Source: Trichomonas vaginalis G3 (Eukaryota; Parabasalia; Trichomonadida; Trichomonadidae). From it: 64,000 bases of DNA. The DNA lies in assembly GCF_026262505.1 (NCBI RefSeq), contig NC_067203.1, forward strand, positions 5,022,001-5,086,000. The letters are read 5' to 3'. The position numbers and the translations under genes were made by a program. The notes beneath the pieces were generated by a model that saw only the letters and a program-made list of their open reading frames with translations, was not told the origin of the DNA and ran no database searches. This document shows, one piece after another, positions 1-9,373 of this stretch (position 1 is its first letter; the number at the start of each line of letters is the position of its first letter).

Positions 1-1405
1 TTCCCGCTGTTTGCGAAGGAATTGTTGGCTATGATGTACTGATTCATGATCAGTGCATCATAGCCAACAATTCCTTATACAAAGTTCAAAAACTTGGGTG
101 CAATCAGAACTGATTTGCACCCAAGTTTTTGAACTTTCTCGAGGGAATGAAAGGGTAAGAGGTATACATTATGAATATATACCTCTTACCCTTCCATTCC
201 CTCTCTGACAGCGGGAAACTTTGTCTGAATGTTAAACTATTCAGACAAAGTTTCCCGCTGTTTGCGAAGGAATTGTTGGCTATGATGTACTGATTCATGA
301 TCAGTGCATCATAGCCAACAATTCCTTATACAAAGTTCAAAAACTTGGGTGCAATCAGAACTGATTGCACCCAAGTTTTTGAACTTTCTCGAGGGAATGA
401 AAGGGTAAGAGGTATACATTATGAATATATACCTCTTACCCTTCCATTCCCTCTCTGACAGCGGGAAACTTTGTCTGAATGTTAAACTATTCAGACAAAG
501 TTTCCCGCTGTTTGCGAAGGAATGTTGGCTATGATGTACTGATTCATGATCAGTGCATCATAGCCAACAATTCCTTATACAAAGTTCAAAAACTTGGGTG
601 CAATCAGAACTGATTGCACCCAAGTTTTTGAACTTTCTCGAGGGAATGAAAGGGTAAGAGGTATACATTATGAATATACCTCTTACCCTTCCATTCCTCT
701 CTGACAGCGGGAAACTTTGTCTGAATGTTAAACTATTCAGACAAAGTTTCCCGCTGTTTGCGAAGGAATTGTTGGCTATGATGTACTGATTCATGATCAG
801 TGCATCATAGCCAACAATTCCTTATACAAAGTTCAAAAACTTGGGTGCAATCAGAACTGATTGCACCCAAGTTTTTGAACTTTCTCGAGGGAATGAAAGG
901 GTAAGAGGTATACATTATGAATATATACCTCTTACCCTTCCATTCCCTCTCTGACAGCGGGAAACTTTGTCTGAATGTTAAACTATTCAGACAAAGTTTC
1001 CCGCTGTTTGCGAAGGAATTGTTGGCTATGATGTACTGATTCATGATCAGTGCATCATAGCCAACAATTCCTTATACAAAGTTCAAAAACTTGGGTGCAA
1101 TCAGAACTGATTGCACCCAAGTTTTTGAACTTTCTCGAGGGAATGAAAGGGTAAGAGGTATACATTATGAATATATACCTCTTACCCTTCCATTCCCTCT
1201 CTGACAGCGGGAAACTTTGTCTGAATGTTAAACTATTCAGACAAAGTTTCCCGCTGTTTGCGAAGAATTGTTGCTAGATGTACTGATTCATGATCAGTGC
1301 ATCATAGCCAACAATTCCTTATACAAAGTTCAAAAACTTGGGTGCAATCAGAACTGATTGCACCCAAGTTTTTGAACTTTCTCGAGGGAATGAAAGGTAA
1401 GAGAT
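1..1405. repeat. Tandem array of ~250-bp multi-palindrome units
   Basis: Five full units and a partial sixth begin near 1, 252, 502, 748, 998 and 1,248, so the period is 246-251 bp. Units are almost identical, differing by a few single-base indels. Each unit is four palindromes placed end to end with almost no unpaired sequence. In unit two these are about 268-326 (GGAATTGTTGGCTATGATG arms), 329-388 (AAAGTTCAAAAACTTGGGTG arms), 391-453 (GGGTAAGAGGTATA core) and 457-512 (CAGCGGGAAACTTTGTCTGA arms). Each could form a hairpin or cruciform with 19-27-bp arms. Weak reading frames arise from the repeat but look non-coding. The array may continue left of the window. Its right end fades into Maverick A near 1,405. 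I know no family it belongs to. Confidence 0.93.
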
Positions 1406-1556
1406 ATCCATTTCCTTTCACCTTCGTTCTCAATAATTAACTTATAAATTTTTTAAAGCAAAAAAAGTCTGATTTTTTTTGACAAGTAAATATATAGGGA
1501 ATTTATCCGACCAAATAAGTGTCACTTTTTCGGTTCACCTCACTTTCCGTAACTCG

Positions 1557-1735
1557 TCTTACAACAGCATAAACATCCAAGGGTTGGGGAAGTAAGGCAT
1601 AGGCTGAGGAGGGTAGTTCGGGAAGCCTTGTGGTGGGTAGTAACCTTGAGGTGGAAATTGGTAGTAATTCGGAGGTACTTGCTGGAACTGAGGTTGCTGA
1701 GAGCTTGTGTGTTTTTAGGTTCCTCTGGCTTGGAA
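1557..1735 (-). pseudogene. Pro/Gln/Tyr-rich tail remnant of a Maverick protein
   Basis: On the minus strand one frame reads a run of Q, P, Y, F and N residues ending PYFPNPWMFMLL and a stop near 1,557. The adjoining upstream sequence encodes PPTESIP. The same PPTESIP motif occurs beside the packaging ATPase in element B (around 30,560-30,620), so this is part of a conserved Maverick gene. Function is unknown; low-complexity tails of this type often sit on structural proteins. It is a fossil stretch within element A. Confidence 0.4.
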
Positions 1736-1797
1736 TGGACTCGGTTGGTGGACGTCGGACATTCGTTTGTGTCCTGTCGGACCACAACGATAAAAAT

Positions 1798-2097
1798 CTC
1801 TGCTACTAGCAGTACTTTTACTGACAGTAGCAGTACTTTTTACTGACAGTAGCAGTACTTTTACTGACAGTAGCAGTACTTTTACTGACAGTAGCAGTAC
1901 TTTTTCTGACAGTAGCAGTACTTTTACTGACAGTAGCAGTACTTTATCGTCGAAAACCCTCTCAAATTTTCCTTTTTACTGACAGTAGCAGCAGTTTTAC
2001 TGCTACTAGCAGTACTTTTACTGACAGTAGCAGTACTTTACTGACAGTAGCAGTACTTTTTCTGACAGTAGCAGTACTTTTTCTGACAGTAGCAATG
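1798..2097. repeat. 21-22-bp minisatellite (CAGTAGCAGTAC type)
   Basis: About a dozen copies of a unit reading CAGTACTTTTACTGACAGTAG with 4-5 T residues are interrupted once by unrelated sequence at about 1,945-1,975. The variant GCTACTAGCAG also occurs, so parts of the unit can pair with neighbours. It lies between two Maverick gene remnants, as the other 22-bp arrays in element B do, but shares no sequence with them. Confidence 0.9.
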
Positions 2098-2133
2098 GTC
2101 GAGGTCGAACCTACCGACGACAATTTACCTAAT

Positions 2134-2373
2134 TGAAATTAACGAGCTTGTTAAAGACTTCCTCAGGCAGAATGTAAAAGGCAAGCTTGTTAACGGTTGG
2201 ATAACGGGAAGGGCTGCCTTGAATCTCGAGACTTCGACTGGAATTCCAATTCAAATACCAGACGGGACAGCCTACGACGACATAAAGCAAGCAAAGAAGG
2301 AAGCCATTATAAAGTTCTTGCCAAGCGTCCTTGGATACTACTTCCAAACAGAGAGAACCCTTTCCCAAGAATG
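2134..2373 (+). pseudogene. Short Maverick coding remnant of unknown family
   Basis: The plus strand carries an open stretch beginning EINELVKDFLRQ and ending ERTLSQE. It has balanced, protein-like composition (GWITGRAALNLETSTG, IPDGTAYDDIKQAKKEA). No start codon is obvious, and I do not recognise the family. The composition and its position between a minisatellite and element A structural genes suggest a piece of a Maverick protein. Fossil; role unknown. Confidence 0.35.
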
Positions 2374-2573
2374 AACCAAATTCTCAGGGTCTCCTTCACT
2401 TCTCTGGTCAACCATTCTACATAACTACAGAAGGCGACATTCAGCCAGTTCAGTAAACATCTCATTTTAACTCACTTTTTTTATGTTTTTGTGAAAGTGT
2501 CAAAAATAAATTGTTTTCATGAGTTTTCTACGATGTTAGAAAAAATGTTATTTTCTAATATCTTCACATTCAA

Positions 2574-3430
2574 TACTTTTTCAGCACTTTTCCGTAGTTA
2601 TATATGAAAGACAATTCGAGATAAAAGTCATAGTACAATGGAATAATATGTTGCACACCATTGTTGTGAACCAAACTTGAAAGTCAGAGAAACTGTTACT
2701 AGATGGTTCGTAGAATTTAGAAGCAAAGTCATAAAAGTCCTTACCAATACATAGAAAACTATTGTTGCTTGAACTGAAACTTGCATGACACATAACATTT
2801 TGAGGGTCAAACACGTTTCTATAAACCATCAAATCTGCTGGTGGAAGTAAAATTTAAATGGACCATCTGGTGGTAATGGTTCGTTCTGGTTTAGTAACCG
2901 AAGAAATTGTGCCCAAGAACGTTTGTCTACTTCCCAAAATAAAAACTCTGTATCTCTTGGAGGGTTAATTTCAATCTTTTGAAATGAAACGGTGGAGTTC
3001 ATCTTGTCATATTCTAGTTTCAGATAGTATGTTCCATTTAGTAAAGAGTCGTATTTTTTTTGAAAATTCCCAATAATATTTGTTCATTTGAGTTTGAAAG
3101 TCATTTAGAGTTTTCTCAAGACTTTCGTCTGAACGAATTGTAAAGATTCTCATTTCGTCAAATTGTCTATTAGACCATCAGAACCTTTATACTGCCCATG
3201 AAAATATACTGCGAACATAAATGCGTTAGTTCTATTTGAAAACAAAACTCTTCTAAATCCTATTGCCTTTGCATCTGAAGGACTTTGAAGCCAACGAATT
3301 GGATAGTCAAACCTGTATGCTCGGGATGAAATTTCTTCATCTGAAATAGTCCTACCAGCATTTGTAAGATATAGATATAGTCTAACGTTTTGTATCTGCT
3401 ACTTTTGTTCTTTGTTTTTCAACCTGAAAC
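2574..3430 (-). pseudogene. Maverick structural-type protein, paralogue 1 (A copy, broken)
   Basis: The minus strand encodes the same protein as 36,700-37,559 in element B. Shared signatures are HASFSSSNNSFLC, FSDFQVWFTT and FYLELSFIYNY at the C-terminal side and KAIGFRR near the N-terminal side. It is paralogous to the plus-strand gene at 9,374-10,222, so each element carries two divergent members of one family on opposite strands. I do not recognise the fold. A capsid-associated or host-attachment role is possible because it lies among fibre and amphipathic proteins, but that is inference. The copy is broken. Confidence 0.6.
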
Positions 3431-3469
3431 ATTTAATATATGTAAAAATATATTGTTTTAAATGGTATG

Positions 3470-3596
3470 CCATTTCATATTTCTCATCTAACAAACAAGT
3501 TTCCCAACGGTCTTCTCCAACAAACTCAGCGTACAGTTCAAATAAATTAAAAAAAAATGTCACTTTTTTAAAAATAAATTTTTTTACTTCATGCAA
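3470..3596 (-). pseudogene. Short HNH-endonuclease-like stretch
   Basis: Minus-strand sequence reading YAEFVGEDRWETCLLDEKYE matches the first residues of the HNH endonuclease of element B (YAEFVGVDRWETCLLDEKYE, 37,597-38,181). That segment resembles the NUMOD4 DNA-binding motif that precedes many phage HNH domains. Only this short part is visible in element A, between the polymerase region and the paralogue-1 gene. Fossil. Confidence 0.5.
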
Positions 3597-5736
3597 TGTT
3601 TTATTTCTGTGCCGTCTTCAAGTATGCCCCAATATTTCCTTTTCGATATTACATGAACTTCGGAAAATACCTTATCTAGCTTAAAACAGCCCATCTTTTC
3701 ACTGACCATTCCCATTTCAATGAGTTTGTTGTATCCTTCTTCGTTCGTCATGAGTGCGTCAATGTTCTCATAGTAAACCTTCACTTTGGATTTGACTTCG
3801 GAGAAGAATTTGTTGTAGTTGTCAAGGACTGCCTTTGCGAACTGAGGGTAAGACCAATGTTCGACAATAGGTTTAATGTGGTTACTAAGCCACTTTTGAC
3901 CTTGAGTGAATTCGTACTTCAAAACACAAAAGGAGAAAACCTTTCAACAAAGTTGCGACCTTCTCATAATGTTTACTCTTCATCTCTTGAGGTTTCTTAA
4001 TGGAATATCCCATGTCGAATTCATAAGCAATTTGAGTGTCATTGCAAGTTTGGGGTTTGAAGCTTTCCTAATATCATACAGTTGTTGTATGACTTTTCCA
4101 ACTGTATAGTTCCTTCCCGGGAACTCACCATCTTCGTTTGGAATTCCAGTCGGAATATATTGGACAAACCTCATGTACGCAGCGTTAAGGTCGACATAGT
4201 ATATTTTTTCATCTGAGTCGAACTTGTCGCAACCTATCGGACCAGTTTGTGGAAATTCAAGTGAGTCTCTTATCTTCTGAGAAACTTCTCCTGTTATCTC
4301 ATAAACATCGTCAAAGCAGCCTGTTTCATATAAAACCTTCTGACCTAACTCAGATGCTCTCCAATACAATTTGACGTCAATTGGATGTCTCAATGGAAGT
4401 TTATTTATAGCATCTTGAAGTTCTTGCAACCTCATTGGAAGTTCTTCTGGTTCAGGTTGGTATCCGAACATACCAACCCTTGTGGAACTGTGTACTTCTT
4501 TTGTACTAGAACTTTGTCTGGAACAACTTTTGGTCTTGCTAACAATGAAAAGTTTGTTTCGTCTTTTGGTACAAAAGTTTCTGTCAGCTTGTCATCTGGA
4601 ATTGGTTCCAACAAACCTTTCTCGAAAAGAATGTTTACAGCTCTGACAATGTTGCACTTACTTTTACCAAAGAATGGGTTTGTAAGACTTTCGTTCAACA
4701 TGAAGTGGTTGTGGACAATTACAATCTTCAACCATGGTAAGTCTTTGTCAACAACATAGTCGTCATGTGAAGAACCTTTAGCTGTAGGTATGTTGACTCG
4801 GATATTGACATTTGCCAACGGTGCAATTTTTGCCAATTGACCTCTGAGAATGTACCTTGTCTTAACACATGACTCAAGATACTTCATCTTCTCATCTGTA
4901 ACAAGACCAGAGTTCCTGAGACATGTAAGAATGCAAGGTTCGTTGACAATTGTTTCAATTGAATTGTAAATTCCATACCTTGTCAAGTCAATGTCAGACT
5001 TATTTATGAACGGGAAGTATCCAGCATGTTGTCTGACTGCTTGAGGGTTAGGTTGGTACCATTCGAACTTGACACTTGCAATTCCTTCAATTGCATTCAA
5101 AATGTCTGAGTCGGAGTCAACCATTTGTTCTCTCTTTGTAGTCTTGAAAGCGTCAAGAAGTTTTGCGGCTGTTTGTTCATTGCCATGTGCATAGTAAATG
5201 TGACCATCCAAATCTGTTATGGTCAATCTGAGATTGTGTCCTTTCTTATTTCCGTCTTGTATGGCAGCAAGTACACCCATGAAGCCTTCTTTGTTCTTTC
5301 CTTCGTCAAAGTTTACTGTAAAGGTTCGACCAGATGTAATTTGACTTCTAACTTCACGATACTTTTCATATGCATATCTTGTTCTTTCCATGGGAGCATG
5401 TGCGTCTTCACCTTTTCCTTTTTTCCTTCTCAAAGGATGCAATTGTTCGTCATGTTTCCAGTAGAATCTGGCAAAGCCGTCGTGTCCTTCAACTTGAGGT
5501 TCACTAACATCGAAAGGCATGTCCATAAGACGTTCTTCTTCTAACCTCTCTAGTCTGTTTGGATAATTGGCACGTGCTGTTTCCAAATCCATTTCGTAGC
5601 GAAGACCAGACAATTTGTCATAGACTTTTATGGGTCTTCCCTTCCTATATTTAAACTTCTTCGAAACTCTCCAACCATATCTTTGTAACTCTGCTTTTAT
5701 TCTAGCAGACTTTCTATCCATTCTATATGGGGGCAT
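3584..5736 (-). pseudogene. Family-B (protein-primed type) DNA polymerase region, broken
   Basis: This is the replicative polymerase expected in Mavericks. The minus strand begins MPPYRMDRKSARIKAELQRY with a basic N-terminal part and continues through about 700 residues. Near the C-terminal side are stretches that fit polymerase motif A (YVDLNAAYMRFVQYIPTG), motif B (KLAMTLKLLMNSTW) and the motif C neighbourhood (VYYENIDALMTNEEGYNKL). The family replicates linear DNA from a protein primer at the terminal inverted repeats. The gene is broken. I see no equivalent in element B. Confidence 0.65.
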
Positions 5737-5767
5737 TTTTATAAAAATAAAAAAATATTTTTTTTCT

Positions 5768-6352
5768 TTACTTTACATAACCGCCTGCTGCCATAAGTCT
5801 TTGACGCCACCCCATACCAGCTAATGAAGGTTGACTTGGTTTAGTTTGGAAACTAAACTTTGGTTTTGGTTTATCTTCAGTTTTTGGTTTTTCTTCTTCT
5901 ATCGGTTTTTCGTCACTTTTCGGTTCCTCTGACTTTACTTCACTTGCAGGAACAGTTGTGTCGTCAACATCTTCATAAATATCATATGCCATTTGTTTTT
6001 GTTTTCCTTTCAACTTTTTGTGTTTGTTGTAAAGTTTAGAATATTTCGACTCTAAGTCAATGAGATGTTCTATAATGAACTGTTGGTCAGTGAAGTAAAC
6101 TTTTCCATCTGTTGTCTCGAAAGCTCCTTCAGACTTCAATATTTTATTTGTGAGAGTCTGTTTCTTTTTTGAGATACTAGCCGTTCCATTTCTATGAAAA
6201 GTGACTTTATAGTTAGGGTTTGTATTTCCAGACCTGGCACTTTCTATTATTGAATTTTTCTCTTCATCTGTAAGTTCTTTGACAGGTTTTGACAATGGTT
6301 CTGAACTTTTTGTTTGTGGTGTCAAATCTACCGTTTCAACTTCTTCGGTCAT
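5768..6352 (-). CDS. Conserved Maverick protein, charged, unknown function (A copy)
   Basis: A 194-residue protein starting MTEEVETVDLTPQTK. It has a lysine-rich middle that could form helices (KYSKLYNKHKKLKGKQKQ), then an acidic/proline-rich linker, and it ends QPSLAGMGWRQRLMAAGGYVK. The element B copy at 38,229-38,813 is nearly identical. The start is supported by TTTTTTACTGAGATGAA directly upstream, which also precedes the two small genes next to it. The conserved C-terminal peptide after a disordered linker suggests a virion-associated or maturation substrate, but this is inference; I do not recognise the family. Confidence 0.7.
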   Translation of the reverse strand: MTEEVETVDLTPQTKSSEPLSKPVKELTDEEKNSIIESARSGNTNPNYKVTFHRNGTASISKKKQTLTNKILKSEGAFETTDGKVYFTDQQFIIEHLIDLESKYSKLYNKHKKLKGKQKQMAYDIYEDVDDTTVPASEVKSEEPKSDEKPIEEEKPKTEDKPKPKFSFQTKPSQPSLAGMGWRQRLMAAGGYVK

Positions 6353-6371
6353 TTCATCTCAGTAAAAAATT

Positions 6372-6512
6372 TTAGTTTGGTTTGTTTTCAACTGGTTGTT
6401 GTTGTTTTTTAAGTCGGTCTAAAACTTCCTGAGGTATAGGAAGAACTGTACAAACACGTGGTGTAAAAGGTGGTCTTCCATGACTTATTCTGTTTAAAGC
6501 TGCATTGTTCAT
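6372..6512 (-). CDS. Tiny Maverick protein (46 aa), duplicated gene 1
   Basis: Reads MNNAALNRISHGRPPFTPR and ends QEVLDRLKKQQQPVENKPN. It is a tandem paralogue of the next gene: both share the MNNAAL start, a PFTPR/AFTPR core, a PIPQEVLDRLKK motif and the PVENKPN end. The same upstream TTTTTACTGAGATGAA box precedes both, so gene and promoter were duplicated together. Function unknown. Confidence 0.55.
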   Translation of the reverse strand: MNNAALNRISHGRPPFTPRVCTVLPIPQEVLDRLKKQQQPVENKPN

Positions 6513-6531
6513 TTCATCTCAGTAAAAAAAT

Positions 6532-6684
6532 TTAGTTTGGTTTGTTTTCAACTGGTTGTTTAGGTTTTTTAAGTCGGTCTAAAACTTCCTGAGGTATAGG
6601 AGGAACTTTACAAGCACGTGGTGTAAATGCTGGAAGCCGACAAATCCATCTTGAACTCATTTGTCTCAATGCTGCATTGTTCAT
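6532..6684 (-). CDS. Tiny Maverick protein (50 aa), duplicated gene 2
   Basis: Reads MNNAALRQMSSRWICRLPAF and ends with the LDRLKKPKQPVENKPN tail. A recognisable copy lies at about 38,833-38,986 in element B, where only one member of the pair is seen. Small, basic and proline-containing, with no membrane segment. The conserved start, stop and upstream box argue that it was a real gene. Function unknown. Confidence 0.55.
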   Translation of the reverse strand: MNNAALRQMSSRWICRLPAFTPRACKVPPIPQEVLDRLKKPKQPVENKPN

Positions 6685-6703
6685 TTCATCTCAGTAAAAA
6701 ACT

Positions 6704-7105
6704 TTACATTCCCCAAGTTTGAGGTGGTTGCGGTTGGTTATTGCTTACCCATTGTTGTGCATGGTTATATCCTCTGTTAAAGAATCTTTCACCTTGGTCC
6801 ATATAGTGTCCTGCTTGGTTATAGTAGTCATTTGCTTTGTTATAATAGTTTCCTGCTTGTCTTCCTACATTGTCCATCCATCCTTGAACTTTTCCTCTTG
6901 TTTCAGGATTTGGAATAAGATTTGTTGCATCTCGTGCTACATCCCAACCTTTCTGTACAGTTTGTATAATAGGTTGTGCTTTCTCTTTAAGTATACCTAA
7001 TGTACTCAAAATCTTCCTTCCAACTCCAAATGCACCTCTGGCTATTGTTCCCACTGCGGGCAAAAATCTGGATGCAACTCCTGCTAATGCGCCAAATAAA
7101 CCCAT
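6704..7105 (-). CDS. Small virion-type protein with amphipathic N-terminus (pVI-like), A copy
   Basis: A 133-residue protein starting MGLFGALAGVASRFLPAVG. Its first ~45 residues form a glycine/alanine-rich amphipathic segment that could insert into membranes. The rest is polar, with repeated YYNKANDYYNQAGHYMDQG motifs, and it ends PQPPQTWGM. Adenovirus protein VI and analogous Polinton minor capsid proteins have a lytic amphipathic N-terminus of this kind; equating them is inference from architecture, not from alignment. The divergent integrase gene starts 17 bp away. Confidence 0.6.
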   Translation of the reverse strand: MGLFGALAGVASRFLPAVGTIARGAFGVGRKILSTLGILKEKAQPIIQTVQKGWDVARDATNLIPNPETRGKVQGWMDNVGRQAGNYYNKANDYYNQAGHYMDQGERFFNRGYNHAQQWVSNNQPQPPQTWGM

Positions 7106-7122
7106 TTCTTATAGGGTAAAAA
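7106..7122. promoter_or_regulatory. 17-bp bidirectional start region
   Basis: Only TTCTTATAGGGTAAAAA separates the minus-strand amphipathic protein from the plus-strand integrase. Read from either side it gives a T/A-run followed by ATG within about 17 nt, as at the other Maverick gene starts. Transcription from both strands must be driven from very little DNA or from within the genes. Confidence 0.45.
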
Positions 7123-8081
7123 ATGACGAATCCAAACAAGGACCCCTATGTTTCGAAAGCGACAAAGAAAGCACTCATGATAAAAATCTTTAGTTCAACA
7201 CCAAATGCTTGGTTTATGGATATCTTGGAAAACATTCCGAGAGTTAGAACAGATGGACCTCCATACTGGTTAATATTTGTTGGTCAAAACACAAGATACT
7301 GTGAAGCCATACCATTATGGTCCAAAAATATTTTAGATGTGAAAACTGCTTTGACAATATTCGTTGACAAATACCATCCAACAAAACTGACATCTGACTG
7401 TGAAAGTTCTTTCAAATCAGATGATGTAAAAAACTATCTGCGTTCAAAAAATGTAAACCAATATTTCATTGTCGACCAAAACCATTCTGCTCTTGGTGTC
7501 ATTGACGGTTGTATAAAAATGTTAAGAGACTTAAACCAACCACAAGGTGGTGAAGCAAATGAAATGTCATATGACGACAAGTATAGACACTTCTCCATGG
7601 CAAAGATGAGACAAGTTTTAAATATTTACAATAACCGTAAACAAAAAGGTTTGGGAAACCACTCCCCGAAGAAATGAAAAACAACCCTGACTTAGAGAAA
7701 GACTATATATTTAATAATTTAGTCAAAAGAGACAAACAAGAAAGAATGCCGGGCTTCAAACTTCAGAAAGGTGACAAAGTAAAAATAGAAATACCTAAAC
7801 GCGACCCATATGAAAATACTATTGACTATGACAACAATGGGAACCCGACAGGTACTCACATTCGTGTTCGTAAAAATAGAAGAAAGTATACAAGAGAATA
7901 TTATGAAGTTTTAGGCAAACATGGCAAAATGTACACACTGCAAGCAGAAGATAAAACTACTATTGCCAGACCTCGTTTCAAACTTGTCAAAGTTCAAGGT
8001 GGTATACTTTCAAAGACAGTTCCTAACAAATATAAGACAACTCCTGACGAATATGCTAAAGAAGTTGAAAATGACGACTAA
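7123..8081 (+). pseudogene. Retroviral-type (rve) integrase of Maverick A, broken
   Basis: The plus strand encodes the Maverick integrase that joins the linear element to host DNA. The N-terminal half carries the catalytic-core signature of the rve fold: NAWFMDIL with the first acidic residue, KLTSDCESSFKSD with the second, and NHSALGVIDG for the third-acid region. The C-terminal part (FKLQKGDKVKIEIPKR to TIARPRFKLVKVQGG) resembles the SH3-like integrase C-terminal domain. The same gene is at 39,425-40,383 in element B. Broken in this copy. Confidence 0.75.
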
Positions 8082-9355
8082 GCAATTTTATACAATGCGT
8101 AAACTGTCATGTAAGGTGGCATGTATTCTTTACTTTGTCCCGTTGTTTGCGTATATCCCGAAACGAAATGTGTATGGTTTCCTTCTCCCTGAGTGTCACT
8201 CCAGTAACAATTTATAGCAAACTTAACCTCGTCTTTAACATCATATCCTTTACCTTTTGTCATTCCTGACCAATCCCAATATCTATGCTTATGCCAACCT
8301 GCTTGAGATGTACTTAAATCTATGTAGTGACTGTGTGCAGGTAAATTTTCACCTGAAATCGTTTTACTTCCACCTGTTTCCTTTGAAGAGTTTGCACAAT
8401 ACAAAAACCTGTCGACTATTTGAGTCCAAGTTCCAAAACCAAGTACTACTTCTGGTCTGGTAGAGTTCATTGAAACATATAATGAGCCAACCGGGTAAAT
8501 AAGATTCGGCAAAATTTGTTTAAGCACATTGAGTTCCTGTCTTAGATGCATAATGTCATCTAACTTTTCTTGAAGTTCATTTACGTCATAGATGTTATGT
8601 GTATGATGTTTTTGTGGGTATGTTCCTTCTGTCCATGCGAAAATATATTCTTTTGTTGCATCTACATATCCAGCTATCCATGTCGAGTCTGCTTTTGTAT
8701 TCCTTAACTCTGTAACACCTTTCTCAAGCTCTTTCAACTGTTGTCCATCTTCCATTAAAGCTCTGTCATGACTTGAAACCGTTTGTGCCAACATATCTAC
8801 AGTTTCTTTGTCAGCTTTGTCATCTAACTTTTCTTGAAGTTCATTTACGTCAGAGATGTTATGTGTATGATTTTTGTCGGCTTTATTTGAAACATCTATG
8901 TCAAGTCTTTGCAAATGGACACTATCTTCCATTAAACCTCTGGTATGACTTGAAACCGTTTGTGCCAACATATCTACAGTTTCTTTGTCAGCTTTATTTT
9001 CAACATCCTCTTTTGTTGCATATGTTGCATCTGCTCTGTCATGTTCTTCTTGAACTTTTTCAATGACATATTCTTTGTCAGCTTTGTTGTCAACATCTGC
9101 TTTCAAAAGAAGTTCATTTATAGGTTTCTCGTTTAAAGTTCCTTTTGTTGGATTTATACAGACAGTATGGTTCTTATTGTCTTGAAACAGAAACTCATCT
9201 GTCATTGGGTTTAATGTCAGTTTTAAGTTTCCTTCTTTCAATGACTCAGATATCTTAGAATAGTTTGAAAAGTTTGTTGTGTTCTTATTTAGAGCTTGCA
9301 TAATGAGTTGTCGGTTGTGTTGTATTTCTCTCATAGACGCTGTTTCATTTGACAT
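8078..9355 (-). CDS. Phage-type tail-fibre/receptor-binding protein (A copy, full length)
   Basis: A 425-residue fibre. The head region (residues ~1-65) includes MSNETASMREIQHNRQLIMQ. The shaft has repeated short segments with NKADKETVDMLAQTVSSH and HTHNISDVNELQEKLDD, typical of phage trimeric fibre repeats. The C-terminal ~150 residues are like phage collar/fibre tips: YPVGSLYVSMNSTRP, FLYCANSSKETGGSKTISGE, LPAHSHYI, and the end MPPYMTVYALYKIA. HxH motifs in such tips bind metal in the trimer core. It probably recognised a host or bacterial surface. It overlaps the integrase end by 4 bp and starts 18 bp from the divergent gene at 9,374. The B copy has the same ends but a different shaft. Confidence 0.8.
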   Translation of the reverse strand: MSNETASMREIQHNRQLIMQALNKNTTNFSNYSKISESLKEGNLKLTLNPMTDEFLFQDNKNHTVCINPTKGTLNEKPINELLLKADVDNKADKEYVIEKVQEEHDRADATYATKEDVENKADKETVDMLAQTVSSHTRGLMEDSVHLQRLDIDVSNKADKNHTHNISDVNELQEKLDDKADKETVDMLAQTVSSHDRALMEDGQQLKELEKGVTELRNTKADSTWIAGYVDATKEYIFAWTEGTYPQKHHTHNIYDVNELQEKLDDIMHLRQELNVLKQILPNLIYPVGSLYVSMNSTRPEVVLGFGTWTQIVDRFLYCANSSKETGGSKTISGENLPAHSHYIDLSTSQAGWHKHRYWDWSGMTKGKGYDVKDEVKFAINCYWSDTQGEGNHTHFVSGYTQTTGQSKEYMPPYMTVYALYKIA

Positions 9356-9373
9356 TTTTATTATAGATAAAAT
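9356..9373. promoter_or_regulatory. 18-bp bidirectional start region
   Basis: TTTTATTATAGATAAAAT separates the start codons of the fibre (minus) and the structural-type protein (plus). Both directions show a TTTTTAT or ATTTTATC run 10-18 nt before ATG. The element B equivalent near 42,168-42,187 is almost the same, which supports a role in expression. Confidence 0.45.

Noticed and set aside
1-1405. CRISPR array or coding repeat
   Set aside because: Repeat units are contiguous palindromes without unique spacers or neighbouring cas genes, in eukaryotic DNA. The open frames (NQYIIANNSFANSGKLCL type) simply translate the repeat.
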